A stretch of DNA of 64,000 nt, taken from the NCBI GenBank assembly GCA_016792585.1, contig JAEULB010000026.1:1-64000 (forward strand), given 5' to 3'. Under the pieces are notes generated by a model. It saw only the letters and a list, made by a program, of their open reading frames with translations, was not told the DNA's origin and searched no databases. Shown piece by piece: positions 25,028 to 33,513 of the stretch. Every line of letters starts with the position of its first letter. Positions within the stretch are counted from its first letter, which is position 1. Origin of the DNA: Rhodospirillaceae bacterium (GTDB lineage Bacteria > Pseudomonadota > Alphaproteobacteria > SHVZ01). The position numbers were made by a program, and so were the translations under genes.

Positions 25028-25518
25028 TAGAGCCCGGTCAGCGTCATGTCGACCTCGACGCCGTCCGTCGACAGCGGCAATGTCAGGATCTCGTAAGGCT
25101 CCCAGCGGTCGAGCAGCCGGCGCGCGGTGACGCCGCCGCGCGGTGCCTTCTCGGCGACGACGCCGCCATGCCAGTCGTAGAGTCGGTCGCGATAGACCGG
25201 CTCGGGTATGTCGTCGAAGAACTTGCCGGTCATGTCGCGCCTGATCCGCTCGGTCAGCCGCGTGCCGATCAGCCGGTAGCGGAAGCGCAGCGGCTCGCGC
25301 AGCACGTCGATCAGGAGCAGGTGGCCGAGGAGCTGCGGCAGCGACAAAGGATCCAGGTCGGCCCGGGACGGCATCGGCCGGCCGCGCCGTACCTCGTCCC
25401 AGTGACGGTAGAGCTCGACCAGGTGCGGATGTCTGAGATCGTCCGGCAGCGTCGTGTAGCGCACGCGGTCGGGTGCGGATTCGCGCTCGGGCACCGGCGG
25501 ATTGATCGCGGCCACCAT
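25012..25518 (-). CDS. PAS_5 domain protein
   Basis: A 168-residue soluble protein consisting of one PAS_5-type domain. Family landmarks are LVELYRHWDEVRRGRPMPSR, ADLDPLSLPQLLGHLLLIDV and FRYRLIGTRLTERIRRDMTGK. Such proteins are common in alphaproteobacteria, act as orphan sensory or adaptor domains and have no output domain. No signal is identifiable. The gene begins six bases after the nicotinamidase stop on the same strand, and so can be read from the MoxR-cluster transcript. Confidence 0.85.
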   Translation of the reverse strand: MVAAINPPVPERESAPDRVRYTTLPDDLRHPHLVELYRHWDEVRRGRPMPSRADLDPLSLPQLLGHLLLIDVLREPLRFRYRLIGTRLTERIRRDMTGKFFDDIPEPVYRDRLYDWHGGVVAEKAPRGGVTARRLLDRWEPYEILTLPLSTDGVEVDMTLTGLYYRDV

Positions 25519-25524
25519 GGGCGA

Positions 25525-26157
25525 TTAGAAGCCGAGCGCCGCTGCCGTGTCCAGGCGCACGCCGGCCTTGGTCATCGCCTCCCTGGCCGCGACGAGCGAC
25601 CCGGCGAGGTCGATCGCCCGGCAGCCGTCCTCGAGGACGACGACCTCGAAGCCCAGCGCCGCGCCGTCGACCGCCGAGTAGTGCACGCAGAAATCGGTGG
25701 CGAGCCCGGTCATGAACAACCGCTTGAAGCCGCGGGTGCGGAGGTATCCGGACAGTCCCGTCGGCGTCCTCCGGTCGTTCTCGAAGAACGCCGAGTAGGA
25801 ATCGATCTCCGGCCGGAAGCCCTTGCGGAGGATCAGCTCGGCCTTGCCGTGCGCGAGATCGCGGTGGAAGTCGGCGCCTGCGGTTCCCTGCACGCAATGA
25901 TCCGGCCACAGCACCTGCGTGCCGTAGCCAAGCTCGGCCGTCTCGAACGGCTTCTTGCCGGCATGCGCCGAGGCGAAGGAGCGGTGATGCGGCGGATGCC
26001 AGTCCTGGGTCAGCAGCACATGGGCAAAGCGCTTAACCAGCCGGTTGATGACCGGCACCACTTCGTCGCCCTTCGGCACCGCCAGCGCGCCCTCAGGGCA
26101 GAAGTCGTTCTGCACGTCGATGACGAGGAGCGCGTCGGTCGAGTCGTCGAGCTTCAT
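25525..26157 (-). CDS. pncA: Nicotinamidase/pyrazinamidase
   Basis: Hydrolyses nicotinamide to nicotinate in NAD salvage. 210 residues, the standard length. Catalytic Asp in VIDVQNDFCPEG (about 13), Lys in ILRKGF (about 112) and Cys in TDFCVHYSA (about 157) are present, and the metal-binding TQDWHPPHHRSF is intact. The start at 26157 gives the correct N-terminus. It lies 10 bases after the stop of a small membrane protein at the end of the MoxR-DUF58 cluster and six bases before the PAS gene, so cotranscription is likely although a functional link with MoxR is not obvious. Confidence 0.93.
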   Translation of the reverse strand: MKLDDSTDALLVIDVQNDFCPEGALAVPKGDEVVPVINRLVKRFAHVLLTQDWHPPHHRSFASAHAGKKPFETAELGYGTQVLWPDHCVQGTAGADFHRDLAHGKAELILRKGFRPEIDSYSAFFENDRRTPTGLSGYLRTRGFKRLFMTGLATDFCVHYSAVDGAALGFEVVVLEDGCRAIDLAGSLVAAREAMTKAGVRLDTAAALGF

Positions 26158-26167
26158 GGGCGGGAGT

Positions 26168-26665
26168 CTAGCGTGCGCGCCCGAAAACCGCGATGGCGGC
26201 GCCGAGGGCGAGAAACGCGCCGATGCCGGTCAGCAGCGGCCGGAACGCCGGCGGTGCGCCGTCGGTGACGAAGGTGACGGCGGCGGTCAGGGCGACGATC
26301 GCGCCGGCGGCGAGCATGACGGTCACGAACCATCGCCAGAAGGCGGCGCTGGCGATCGCGGGCATCACTTCGGCGCCGTGGAAGCGGCGGGCGAAGTCGG
26401 TGTGCTGGAGGACGATCAGCAGGGAAGCGCCGAACGCCAGCGCCTCGACGATGCCGGCGGCCGGCTCGATCCAGAGCGCGATCGCATAGGCCGCGGTCGC
26501 GCTCAATGCGCCGACGAGGCCCGATCCCAGCGAGCGCCAGGTGACCGCGATCCAGAGCAGCGCACCGGCGGCGAGGCTCAAGAGCATCACCGGCGTCGCG
26601 CCGTGGATCCAGACCGGAATGCCCGCCGCGACCACGACGGCGGGATAGGCCGCGAGCGGGCTCAT
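26168..26665 (-). CDS. Small integral membrane protein in MoxR-DUF58 cluster
   Basis: A 165-residue protein with five or six predicted transmembrane helices and no recognised domain. Short charged loops occur near TWRSLGS and HTDFARRFHGAE. The ATG at 26663-26665 overlaps the DUF58 gene stop as ATGA, showing tight translational coupling. MoxR-DUF58 clusters often carry a transglutaminase-like or additional membrane gene at this place; this protein is too short for the former. Function unknown. Confidence 0.8.
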   Translation of the reverse strand: MSPLAAYPAVVVAAGIPVWIHGATPVMLLSLAAGALLWIAVTWRSLGSGLVGALSATAAYAIALWIEPAAGIVEALAFGASLLIVLQHTDFARRFHGAEVMPAIASAAFWRWFVTVMLAAGAIVALTAAVTFVTDGAPPAFRPLLTGIGAFLALGAAIAVFGRAR

Positions 26666-27936
26666 CGGCGCGTCGCCCGCGGCCGTCCGGCACGCGCCAG
26701 CGGCGCCAGCGCCGCATCGAAAGGCTGGTCGGGTCGGACCTCGACGGCCGGAAGCCCGATGTCCTGGAGTGCGTCCAGCGTCGCCCGCCGGTTCAGCGTC
26801 CACAGCCTCGCGGCGAGATCGTCGAGCGGCGAGGAGCGCACGAACGGCTTCATCAGCTCGAGCGGCGAGAGCGCCAGCAGAAGCACGTCGAAGCCGCGCC
26901 CGGCGAGGTTGGCGACGACCTTGGTGAAGCGCGGATCGATCAGCGGCGAGAGCGCGATCACCAGGGCGCCTGGCGGCAGCACGCGGGGCGGCAGAAGGTC
27001 GAGGCCCTGGAAGCTGTAGTTGACCGCCATGCTGGCCGGCAGCAGCGCCTCGAGCAGCGTCTCGATCTGGCGGCGGCCGGTGCGCGGGCGGATCCACTGG
27101 ATGTTGCCGCCATAGGTGATCAGCCCGACGCGGTCGCGGTGGCGGAGATACCCGGTCGCCAGCGCCGCCGCCGCCTTGACGCAGTAGTCGAGGCTGGAGT
27201 CCGGCTGCCGGCCGATGTCGGCGGTGGTGTCGAGCAGGATCACCACGTCGGCGTTGCGCTCCTCGTGGAACTCGGTGACGTAGAGCCGGCCGGTCCTGAG
27301 CGAGGCGCGCCAGTTGATCTGGCGCAGCCGGTCGCCCGAGGCGTAAGGCCTCAAGTTGCCGGGCTCGAGCCCCTGGCCGAGCTTGGACGACACGTGGTTG
27401 CCGAAGGACGAGCGCGTGCGCCGCGGCCTGGGCAGGTAGCGGATCGGCACCGCCGCCGGATAGACCTTCACCTGAACGAGGTCCTCGTACCGGCCTTCGA
27501 CCGCGCTCAGGCCCGCCTCGTCCCAGGCGCGGTAGTGGAAGCGCCCGAGCCGCGTGTGGCCGCGGGCGAGGAAGCGCACCTCGAGGGTCCAGCTCTCGCT
27601 CTCGCCCTCGGCGAGCTTGAGCACGCGGCGGTTGCTGCCGGAAGCGAGCTCGGCCATCGCCGGCAGCCGGTACAGCACCTCGATGCAGGGAAGGTCGGTG
27701 CGCGCGGTCAGCGTGATCGTGACCGCGACCGTGTCGCCCTCGGTCGTGCGGTCGGTCGACAGCGCGTGCGCGAGAGCGAAGCCGGCCGGCGGCCTGGCAT
27801 CGACGCGCACGAGGAAGAGCAGCAACGGCACGGCCGCGATCACCAGCTCGATGCGGTCGACCGCGACCGCGCCAAGCAGCGCCGCCGCGGCGACCGCGGC
27901 GAGGACGAAGACGAGCGGGCTCGCCTTTGCGCTCAC
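26662..27936 (-). CDS. DUF58 domain-containing membrane protein
   Basis: A 424-residue protein: two hydrophobic helices near the N-terminus (about 8-45), then a DUF58 region with RPYASGDRLRQINWRASLRTGRLYVTEF-like core (the GDRLRQINWRAS part is diagnostic, about 196-220) and a vWA-like fold carrying VVILLDTTADIG as a MIDAS-like strand. DUF58 proteins are partners of MoxR AAA ATPases in protein-complex maturation or stress adaptation. GTG at 27934-27936 overlaps the moxR stop as GTGA. Full length. Confidence 0.9.
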   Translation of the reverse strand: MSAKASPLVFVLAAVAAAALLGAVAVDRIELVIAAVPLLLFLVRVDARPPAGFALAHALSTDRTTEGDTVAVTITLTARTDLPCIEVLYRLPAMAELASGSNRRVLKLAEGESESWTLEVRFLARGHTRLGRFHYRAWDEAGLSAVEGRYEDLVQVKVYPAAVPIRYLPRPRRTRSSFGNHVSSKLGQGLEPGNLRPYASGDRLRQINWRASLRTGRLYVTEFHEERNADVVILLDTTADIGRQPDSSLDYCVKAAAALATGYLRHRDRVGLITYGGNIQWIRPRTGRRQIETLLEALLPASMAVNYSFQGLDLLPPRVLPPGALVIALSPLIDPRFTKVVANLAGRGFDVLLLALSPLELMKPFVRSSPLDDLAARLWTLNRRATLDALQDIGLPAVEVRPDQPFDAALAPLARAGRPRATRR

Positions 27937-28889
27937 CGGGCCTCGGCGGCCGGCGTGGGCACCTTCGTCAGCACGTCGCCGACGATCCGCTCCGGCGTCA
28001 CCTTCGAGACCCAGAGCTCCGGCTTGAGGACCAGGCGATGGGCCAGCGCCGGCACCGCCATCGACTTCACGTCGTCGGGGGTGACGAAGTCCGAGCGTCT
28101 CAGCATCGCCGCGGCGCGCGCCAATTTGAGCAGCGCCAGCGAGCCGCGCGGCGAGGCGCCCAGCAGCAGCCGGTCGTCCTCGCGGGTGGCACGCACCAGG
28201 TCGACGACATAGGCCTCGATCGAGGCGTCGACGTGCACGTCCTCCAGCGTCCGCTGCATCGCCAGCAGCTCGTCGCGCGAGACGATCGCCGGCACCTCGG
28301 CTGCGTCGGTCCGCCTTTCGCGCCGGCGCTTGAGGATCTGCTGCTCGTCCTCGCGCGCCGGATATCCGACCGTGATCCGCATGATGAAGCGGTCGAGCTG
28401 GGCCTCGGGCAGCGCGTAGGTGCCTTCGAGCTCGATCGGGTTCTGGGTCGCGATCACCAGGAACGGCGCCTCGAGGGGGAAGGACTCGCCCTCGACCGTC
28501 ACCTGCGCTTCCTGCATCGCCTCCAGCAACGCCGACTGGGTCTTCGGCGTCGCCCGGTTGATCTCGTCGGCGAGCAGCAGGCCGGTGAACACCGGCCCGT
28601 GGCGGAAGTCGAAGCGGCCGTTCTTCTGGTCGTAGACGTAGCTGCCGGTGATGTCGCTCGGCAGCAGGTCCGGCGTGAACTGGATGCGCTTGAAGGGAAG
28701 GCCCATCGCCTGGCCGAGCAGCCGCGCGATCAGCGTCTTGGCGAGGCCGGGATAGTCCTCCATCAGCACATGGCCGTTGGCGAGCAGCCCGGCCAGGATC
28801 TGGGCCAGCACCTCGTCCTTGCCGACGATGGTGCCAGAGACGGTCTTCAATATGTCGCGGCACCGTGCCTCGACCTCGACGACATTCAT
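27933..28889 (-). CDS. MoxR-family AAA+ ATPase
   Basis: A 318-residue AAA+ chaperone-like ATPase of the MoxR family. Nucleotide-loop region EDYPGLAKTLIA (Walker A variant without a full GxxxxGK[ST] start, about 44-55), Walker B LLADEINRA (about 105-113), sensor ATQNP and the lid domain AAA_lid_2 from about 220 are present. MoxR proteins remodel or insert cofactors into partner proteins with vWA domains, here probably the DUF58 protein encoded next. ATG overlaps the preceding stop by four bases. Confidence 0.92.
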   Translation of the reverse strand: MNVVEVEARCRDILKTVSGTIVGKDEVLAQILAGLLANGHVLMEDYPGLAKTLIARLLGQAMGLPFKRIQFTPDLLPSDITGSYVYDQKNGRFDFRHGPVFTGLLLADEINRATPKTQSALLEAMQEAQVTVEGESFPLEAPFLVIATQNPIELEGTYALPEAQLDRFIMRITVGYPAREDEQQILKRRRERRTDAAEVPAIVSRDELLAMQRTLEDVHVDASIEAYVVDLVRATREDDRLLLGASPRGSLALLKLARAAAMLRRSDFVTPDDVKSMAVPALAHRLVLKPELWVSKVTPERIVGDVLTKVPTPAAEAR

Positions 28890-29359
28890 CTCTTCTTCTC
28901 CAAGTGATCGACGAGGCGGGAGATTTCGGCAAGCGACGGTCCGCGGCGCTTGCTCCAATGGGGCGGCGGCGGGGGCAGGTCGCCTTGCGCTTCGCCTGCC
29001 TTGGCGGCAAGCGTGCGCAGGCGCGGCCACAGCACGCGGTCGAAGTAGCGCCGGCTGTTGCGACTGTGCCGGATCTCGTCGCGCAGCTGGTTCAGGGTCG
29101 CATCCATCCGCACCGCCGGCGGGCTCGGCTCGAGCGCCTGCTCGAAGCTGTTGGGATCGTCGTTGCGGAAGGCCCCGATCGCCCGCGCGATCAGGTGCGA
29201 CAGCATCACCACGAGACTGGCGACCAGGGACACGCGAAAGATGACCGGGCGCTGCTCGGCCGGAAAGAAGAAGAAGGCGGCCGCCGTCGCGATCAGGATG
29301 ATCGGAATGATCCTGAGCGAGATCGATCGCCGCGTGGTGTCGTCAACGACCGGGCGCAT
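28886..29359 (-). CDS. Small membrane protein, MoxR cluster (DUF4159-like position, unassigned)
   Basis: A 157-residue protein with two N-terminal hydrophobic helices (about 14-33 and 41-59) and a soluble charged C-terminal part containing a proline run PPPPPP and basic HWSKRRG. No family was recognised. Its ATG lies 17 bases inside the end of the DUF4129 gene and its stop overlaps the moxR start, so it is an integral member of the cluster. Judging by position it may help assemble the membrane part of the MoxR machinery; this is inference. Confidence 0.75.
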   Translation of the reverse strand: MRPVVDDTTRRSISLRIIPIILIATAAAFFFFPAEQRPVIFRVSLVASLVVMLSHLIARAIGAFRNDDPNSFEQALEPSPPAVRMDATLNQLRDEIRHSRNSRRYFDRVLWPRLRTLAAKAGEAQGDLPPPPPHWSKRRGPSLAEISRLVDHLEKKR

Positions 29360-30332
29360 CGTCCGTCCGTTCGGCAAGCGATTTGCGGATCGAGACCAGG
29401 GCCTCCCAGGCGGCGTCGCGCTCGTCCTCGCCGAGCGTATGACGGCTGAAGCGGGCGATCTCGAAGAGCCGGGTGAGGCTGGCGACGTCGGCGGGCTCGA
29501 GCGGCAGCGCCTTCAGCGCCGTCCGCATGAACTCCGTCGCCGTCTGCCACGGCGGGCGCCTGGTCTCGGCAAGCGCTAGGCTGCGCTCGAAGCGGGCATA
29601 GCAGCGGATGATCGCCTCGCGCGCGTCGCCGCCCGGCCGGGTCAGGTCGTCGATCGTCTCGCCGGCGGCCTCGTCGATCTCGCGCACGATCCTCTCGCGC
29701 TCGGCCCGCTGGGCGCGCTGCGCCATCAGCTGGCGCACGCGCTCGATCGCAAGGAACATCGAGGCGACCGCGGTCGCGACGAGGCCGATCCCGAACAGCG
29801 CATGGAGGATCGGGACGATCCATTCGGGAACGCTGCTGTCGATGTCGGAAGTGAAGCCGGTCGCCGAGTCCTCGGGCCGCGCCTCCAGCGTTTCCGCCTG
29901 CTCGTTGATGCTCCAGAGGCCGAGGTCGATGTTGAGGTTCCACGGGTTGAGCAGGATCAGCGCGACCGCGATGCCCATGCTGGCCGCCGCCATCAGGAAG
30001 AGCATCAGCTTGTCCCTGGCGGTCGGATCGGATTCGACCTTCTTCTTGGCTCCCGGCGGCATGCCGCGGCGGCCGATCCAGAGGACCACGATGGTGAAGG
30101 CCATCGCGAACAGCGCGCCGCCGGCGAGCGTCAGCATCGCGCCGCTCTGCGCCGAGGCGACGGTCGAGCGGTCCGGCCGCCACTCGGTCCAGGACCAGGC
30201 CGATTCCGGCAAGGTGCCGAGGATCGCGAGCGCGAGCCCGAGCGCCGCCAGCGCCAGCGGCCAGATCCGGCGCGTGCCGGCGGCCGGCTGCTCGCCGGGC
30301 AGAACGATCTCGTGATCTCTGGGCCCCGTCAT
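29343..30332 (-). CDS. DUF4129 domain-containing membrane protein
   Basis: A 329-residue membrane protein, first gene of the MoxR cluster. About four hydrophobic helices (near 25-45, 70-90, 112-132 and 175-200), an Arg/Glu-rich linker RAQRAERERIVREID, and a C-terminal DUF4129-like region with AIIRCYARFERSLA, RRPPWQTATEFMR and LTRLFEIARFS. DUF4129 occurs at the C-terminus of TgpA-type transglutaminases and as separate proteins beside MoxR/DUF58. Start ATG at 30330-30332; the extension to 30371 lacks similarity. Confidence 0.82.
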   Translation of the reverse strand: MTGPRDHEIVLPGEQPAAGTRRIWPLALAALGLALAILGTLPESAWSWTEWRPDRSTVASAQSGAMLTLAGGALFAMAFTIVVLWIGRRGMPPGAKKKVESDPTARDKLMLFLMAAASMGIAVALILLNPWNLNIDLGLWSINEQAETLEARPEDSATGFTSDIDSSVPEWIVPILHALFGIGLVATAVASMFLAIERVRQLMAQRAQRAERERIVREIDEAAGETIDDLTRPGGDAREAIIRCYARFERSLALAETRRPPWQTATEFMRTALKALPLEPADVASLTRLFEIARFSRHTLGEDERDAAWEALVSIRKSLAERTDDAPGR

Positions 30333-30367
30333 GGCGCGGGAGCTTAGCGTACCAGCGCCGATCGACC

Positions 30368-31249
30368 TCAAGTGATTGTCTGGCGCGCGTCCGGGGCCGA
30401 TGGCCGCATTCCGGCGTCGACGTCGCGGGCGATCACCAGCACGCTGACGACCGCGCCGCTGAGGTCGCGGATCGGCGAGAGGTTCAGGGTGACGTCGGCC
30501 GTCGTCCCATCCGCGCGCCGGCGGATCGTCCCGATCGGCTCCGCCGGCTCGCCGGCGGCCACGCGTCGCAGCAGGTCGAGCGCGCCGTCGAGGCGGCCCG
30601 CAGCTATCAGCATCGCGGCCGGCTTTCCGACCATCTCCGCGCCGGGGTAGCCGAAGAGACGCTCGGCACCCCGGTTCCAGGTCTGTATGGTGCCGTCCAG
30701 GTTCACGCCGAAGATCGCGTCGCCGGAGGACTCGACGATCGCGGCTAGCTGCTGCTGGACCTGGGCGAAAAGGTCCTGGTGCCGGTCGGCACGCCGCGTG
30801 TCGCTGACGTCGCGCGCGACCTTGGTCGCCCCGATCACCCGGCCGTCGGCGTCACGGATCGGCGTGACCGACAGCGAGATGTCGACCAGGGTGCCGTTCT
30901 TGCGGACGCGGACGGTCCGGTAATGGTCGAGCCGCTCGCCGCCGCCGATCAGCTGGAGGATGTAGGGCTCCTCCTTTTCGCGGTCGGGGGGAATGAGCAC
31001 CGTGACCGGCTTGCCGATAACCTCTTCTGCCTTGTAGCCGAACAGCCTCTCGGCGCCGCGATTCCAGCTGTGGATGACGCCACGCAGATCCTTGATCAGG
31101 ATCGCGTCGTCGGAGGAATCGACGATCGCGGCAAGCTGCTGGTCGGTCAGCGCATGCAGCTTTCGGGCGATGGGATCCGTCAGGGCCCATTTCTCCTGGT
31201 CGACACGGTCGGTCCCCGCCACTTTGCGGGTGTCGATATCGTTTTTCAA
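30368..31249 (-). CDS. Protein with two PAS domains and no output domain
   Basis: About 293 residues with two PAS/PAC units: first around 35-150 (AAIVDSSDDAILIKDLRGVI, WNRGAERLFGYKAEEVIGKP), second around 165-280 (AAIVESSGDAIFGVNLDGTI, WNRGAERLFGYPGAEMVGKP). The two are clear duplicates of each other. No histidine kinase, GGDEF or other effector follows, so it should act as an adaptor or sensor. There is no in-frame ATG; TTG at 31247-31249 and GTG at 31220-31222 are both possible and neither has a good ribosome site, so the start is uncertain. Confidence 0.72.
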   Translation of the reverse strand: MKNDIDTRKVAGTDRVDQEKWALTDPIARKLHALTDQQLAAIVDSSDDAILIKDLRGVIHSWNRGAERLFGYKAEEVIGKPVTVLIPPDREKEEPYILQLIGGGERLDHYRTVRVRKNGTLVDISLSVTPIRDADGRVIGATKVARDVSDTRRADRHQDLFAQVQQQLAAIVESSGDAIFGVNLDGTIQTWNRGAERLFGYPGAEMVGKPAAMLIAAGRLDGALDLLRRVAAGEPAEPIGTIRRRADGTTADVTLNLSPIRDLSGAVVSVLVIARDVDAGMRPSAPDARQTIT

Positions 31250-31296
31250 GGTTCGGTCCGCGGATGGAGGCCATTGGCGCCAATGCGCGGGCCGCT

Positions 31297-32226
31297 TCAG
31301 TCGTCGGCGACGGCCTTTACCCCGCCTTCGAGGGAATGGACGATGTGCTCGGCCAGCAGCGTCGCGGGCCGCGAGATTTTGCCCGGCATCTTGTAGAGGA
31401 CGATCTCGGTGTCGGGCAGCTCGGGCAGCCGGTGCTCGCGGGGCGCCAGCACCACCGCGCCGTCCGGCACCATCTCGCGGGGAAGGACGGAGAGGCCGAG
31501 GCCGGCGCGCACCGCGGCCTGGAGGCCGGCGAGGCTCGGGCTCGTGAAGACGACCTGCCATTTGCGCTCCGCGGCGTCGAGCGCGGCGATGGCGCGCCGG
31601 CGGTAGACGTCGGGGGCGGGAGCTAGCACCAGCGGCAGCGGTTTGGCGTCGTCGAGTACCAGCCGGGCGTTGGCAGCCCAGACCAGCCCCTCGCGCCAGA
31701 CGCCGACGCCGTCCTCAGGGCCGGCGGCGGGCGAGCCGAGCCGGCCTTGTGGCTCGCGCTTGAACAGGACCAGGTCGTACTCGCCACGCGAGAAGCCGCT
31801 CAGCAGGTTGACCGTGAAGTCGCAGTTGATCGCGAGCGCGACCCGGGGGTGAGCGCGTGCGAACCGCGCGAGGATGTCCGGAAGATGCGAGGTCGCGAAA
31901 TCCTCGGGCGTGCCCAGCCGGACCAGGCCCTCGACCTCGGGCTCCATGATCCGCGCCCGCGCCTCGTCGCAGAGATGCAGGACCTGGCGCGCGTAGTTGA
32001 GCAGGATCTCGCCTTCCGTGGTCAGGAGCCTCTGTCCGCCCGCACCGCCGTTCTCGCGCTCGAACACGCGGCGGCCGAGGCCCTGCTCCAGCTTCTTCAT
32101 CTGCAGTGACACCGTCGGCTGGCTGCGGCCGACGCGCTCCGCCGCCCGGGTGAAACTGCCGCTGTCGGCGATCTCCACGAAGGTCCGAAGCAGGTCCAGA
32201 TCGAACGGCGGTCTCGGTGCCGGCAT
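31297..32226 (-). CDS. LysR-type transcriptional regulator
   Basis: A 309-residue LTTR: winged HTH at about 8-67 (LLRTFVEIADSGSFTRAAERVGRSQPTVS) and a LysR_substrate effector domain from about 95. It is divergent from a SbtA-family permease gene with 148 bases between, the classical LTTR arrangement, and the intergenic region carries a symmetric ATTGG-N5-CCAAT site. Regulation of the permease gene is therefore likely; the co-inducer is unknown. In cyanobacteria LysR proteins control bicarbonate uptake genes, a parallel worth noting but not proof. Confidence 0.9.
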   Translation of the reverse strand: MPAPRPPFDLDLLRTFVEIADSGSFTRAAERVGRSQPTVSLQMKKLEQGLGRRVFERENGGAGGQRLLTTEGEILLNYARQVLHLCDEARARIMEPEVEGLVRLGTPEDFATSHLPDILARFARAHPRVALAINCDFTVNLLSGFSRGEYDLVLFKREPQGRLGSPAAGPEDGVGVWREGLVWAANARLVLDDAKPLPLVLAPAPDVYRRRAIAALDAAERKWQVVFTSPSLAGLQAAVRAGLGLSVLPREMVPDGAVVLAPREHRLPELPDTEIVLYKMPGKISRPATLLAEHIVHSLEGGVKAVADD

Positions 32227-32263
32227 GGCTCGAAGGTGCTCAAGTTGCGCCCGTATGAATGCA

Positions 32264-32280
32264 CATTGGAAAAACCAATG
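32264..32280. promoter_or_regulatory. Probable LysR operator
   Basis: CATTGG-aaaaa-CCAATG, a perfect 6-bp inverted repeat with 5-bp spacer, containing the LTTR T-N11-A motif. It lies 38 bases upstream of the divergent lysR start and 95 bases before the permease gene. Symmetry, position and motif agree with an LTTR binding site; binding itself is not shown. Confidence 0.65.
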
Positions 32281-32374
32281 TCGAGCATCGGCACTTCCAA
32301 GTTCCGTTCGCCGCCTCGCCGCCTATCTTTCGGCCCGCCTCCGCACGACATCTCCCACGGACGCGGGACCCGAA

Positions 32375-33346
32375 ATGACGCCGCTCGACCTGGCCGCCGC
32401 CAACTTGCTCTCGCCGATCGTGCTCTGCTTCGCGTTGGGCGCGCTCTCGGTCGCGGTCCGCAGCGACTTCCGGATGCCGGAGGCGCTGTTCGACGGGCTC
32501 ATCGTCTACCTGATGCTGGCGATCGGCTTGAAGGGCGGCGTCCAGCTCGGCGAGGCCGGTCTCGCCAGGATCGCGCCGTTCGCCGCGGTCGCGGTCGTGC
32601 TGAGCGTCGCGATCCCGCTCTGGAGCTTCGCCCTTCTGCGCGGCGCGATGGGCTTCTCGGTGCCGGATGCCGCGGCCCTGGCGGCGCATTACGGGTCGGT
32701 GTCGGCGGTGACCTTCATTGCCGTGCTGTCCTTCCTCGACGGCGCCGGCATCGGCTACGAAGGCTTCGCCGCGGCGTTGCTCGCGATCATGGAGGCACCA
32801 GGGATCGTCGTTGCGATCCTGCTGGCGCGGGTTGCCGGCCGCGACGCCGAGACGCAGGGGCTCGGCCGGCTCCTCGCCGCCGTCGGATCCGGGAAAAGCA
32901 TGTTCCTTCTGATCGGCGGCCTTTGCATCGGCTGGGTCGTCGGCGATGACGGCTTCGCGCCAGTCAAGCCGGTCTTCGTCGGTCTCTTCCCGGGGGCGCT
33001 CTGCCTGTTCCTGCTGGAGCTCGGAAGGCTGGCTGCGCTCCGCGCGCATGAGCTCCGTCACGTGGGCGCACGCGTCGCCATCTTCGCGATCGGCGCGCCC
33101 GTCGTCCATGGCCTTCTCGGCGTGGCGCTCGGCAAGGCTGCCGGGCTGTCCCTCGGCGGCACCGTCGTACTGGCGACGCTGGCCGCGAGCGCTTCCTACA
33201 TCGCCGCGCCGGCGGCGGTCCGGATCGCGCTGCCGCAGGCAAATCCGGCGATCTATCTGACGGCGTCGCTCGCCATCACTTTCCCGTTCAACCTCGCCCT
33301 CGGCATCCCGTTCTTCGTTGCCGCCGCCAGGTGGGCCATTTCCTGA
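32375..33346 (+). CDS. Sodium-dependent bicarbonate transport family permease (SbtA-like)
   Basis: A 323-residue membrane protein with about ten hydrophobic helices, of the SBT/DUF897 family whose founder SbtA is the cyanobacterial Na+/HCO3- symporter. Recognisable segments are NLLSPIVLCFALGALSVAV near the start, LMLAIGLKGGVQL, AAHYGSVSAVTFI and EAPGIVVAILLAR. Heterotrophic members are not well studied and may carry other anions. Divergent lysR regulator and a symmetric intergenic site suggest induction under a specific condition. No SbtB-like PII gene follows. Confidence 0.85.
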   Translation: MTPLDLAAANLLSPIVLCFALGALSVAVRSDFRMPEALFDGLIVYLMLAIGLKGGVQLGEAGLARIAPFAAVAVVLSVAIPLWSFALLRGAMGFSVPDAAALAAHYGSVSAVTFIAVLSFLDGAGIGYEGFAAALLAIMEAPGIVVAILLARVAGRDAETQGLGRLLAAVGSGKSMFLLIGGLCIGWVVGDDGFAPVKPVFVGLFPGALCLFLLELGRLAALRAHELRHVGARVAIFAIGAPVVHGLLGVALGKAAGLSLGGTVVLATLAASASYIAAPAAVRIALPQANPAIYLTASLAITFPFNLALGIPFFVAAARWAIS

Positions 33347-33513
33347 GCGACGCTGGCGCCTGGTGCAATGCGGCGACCGGAAAGGACGCGGCGACGTCGG
33401 CATCCGAGTCTCGCCGCCTCGATCGTTCGCGCCTCGGGCAGGCCCTGGCGTCGCCGGGATTCCCGGCGTATCACGCTTGGGCGCCGGGGGCCGAGAGGCG
33501 CGAGGAGCATCCG

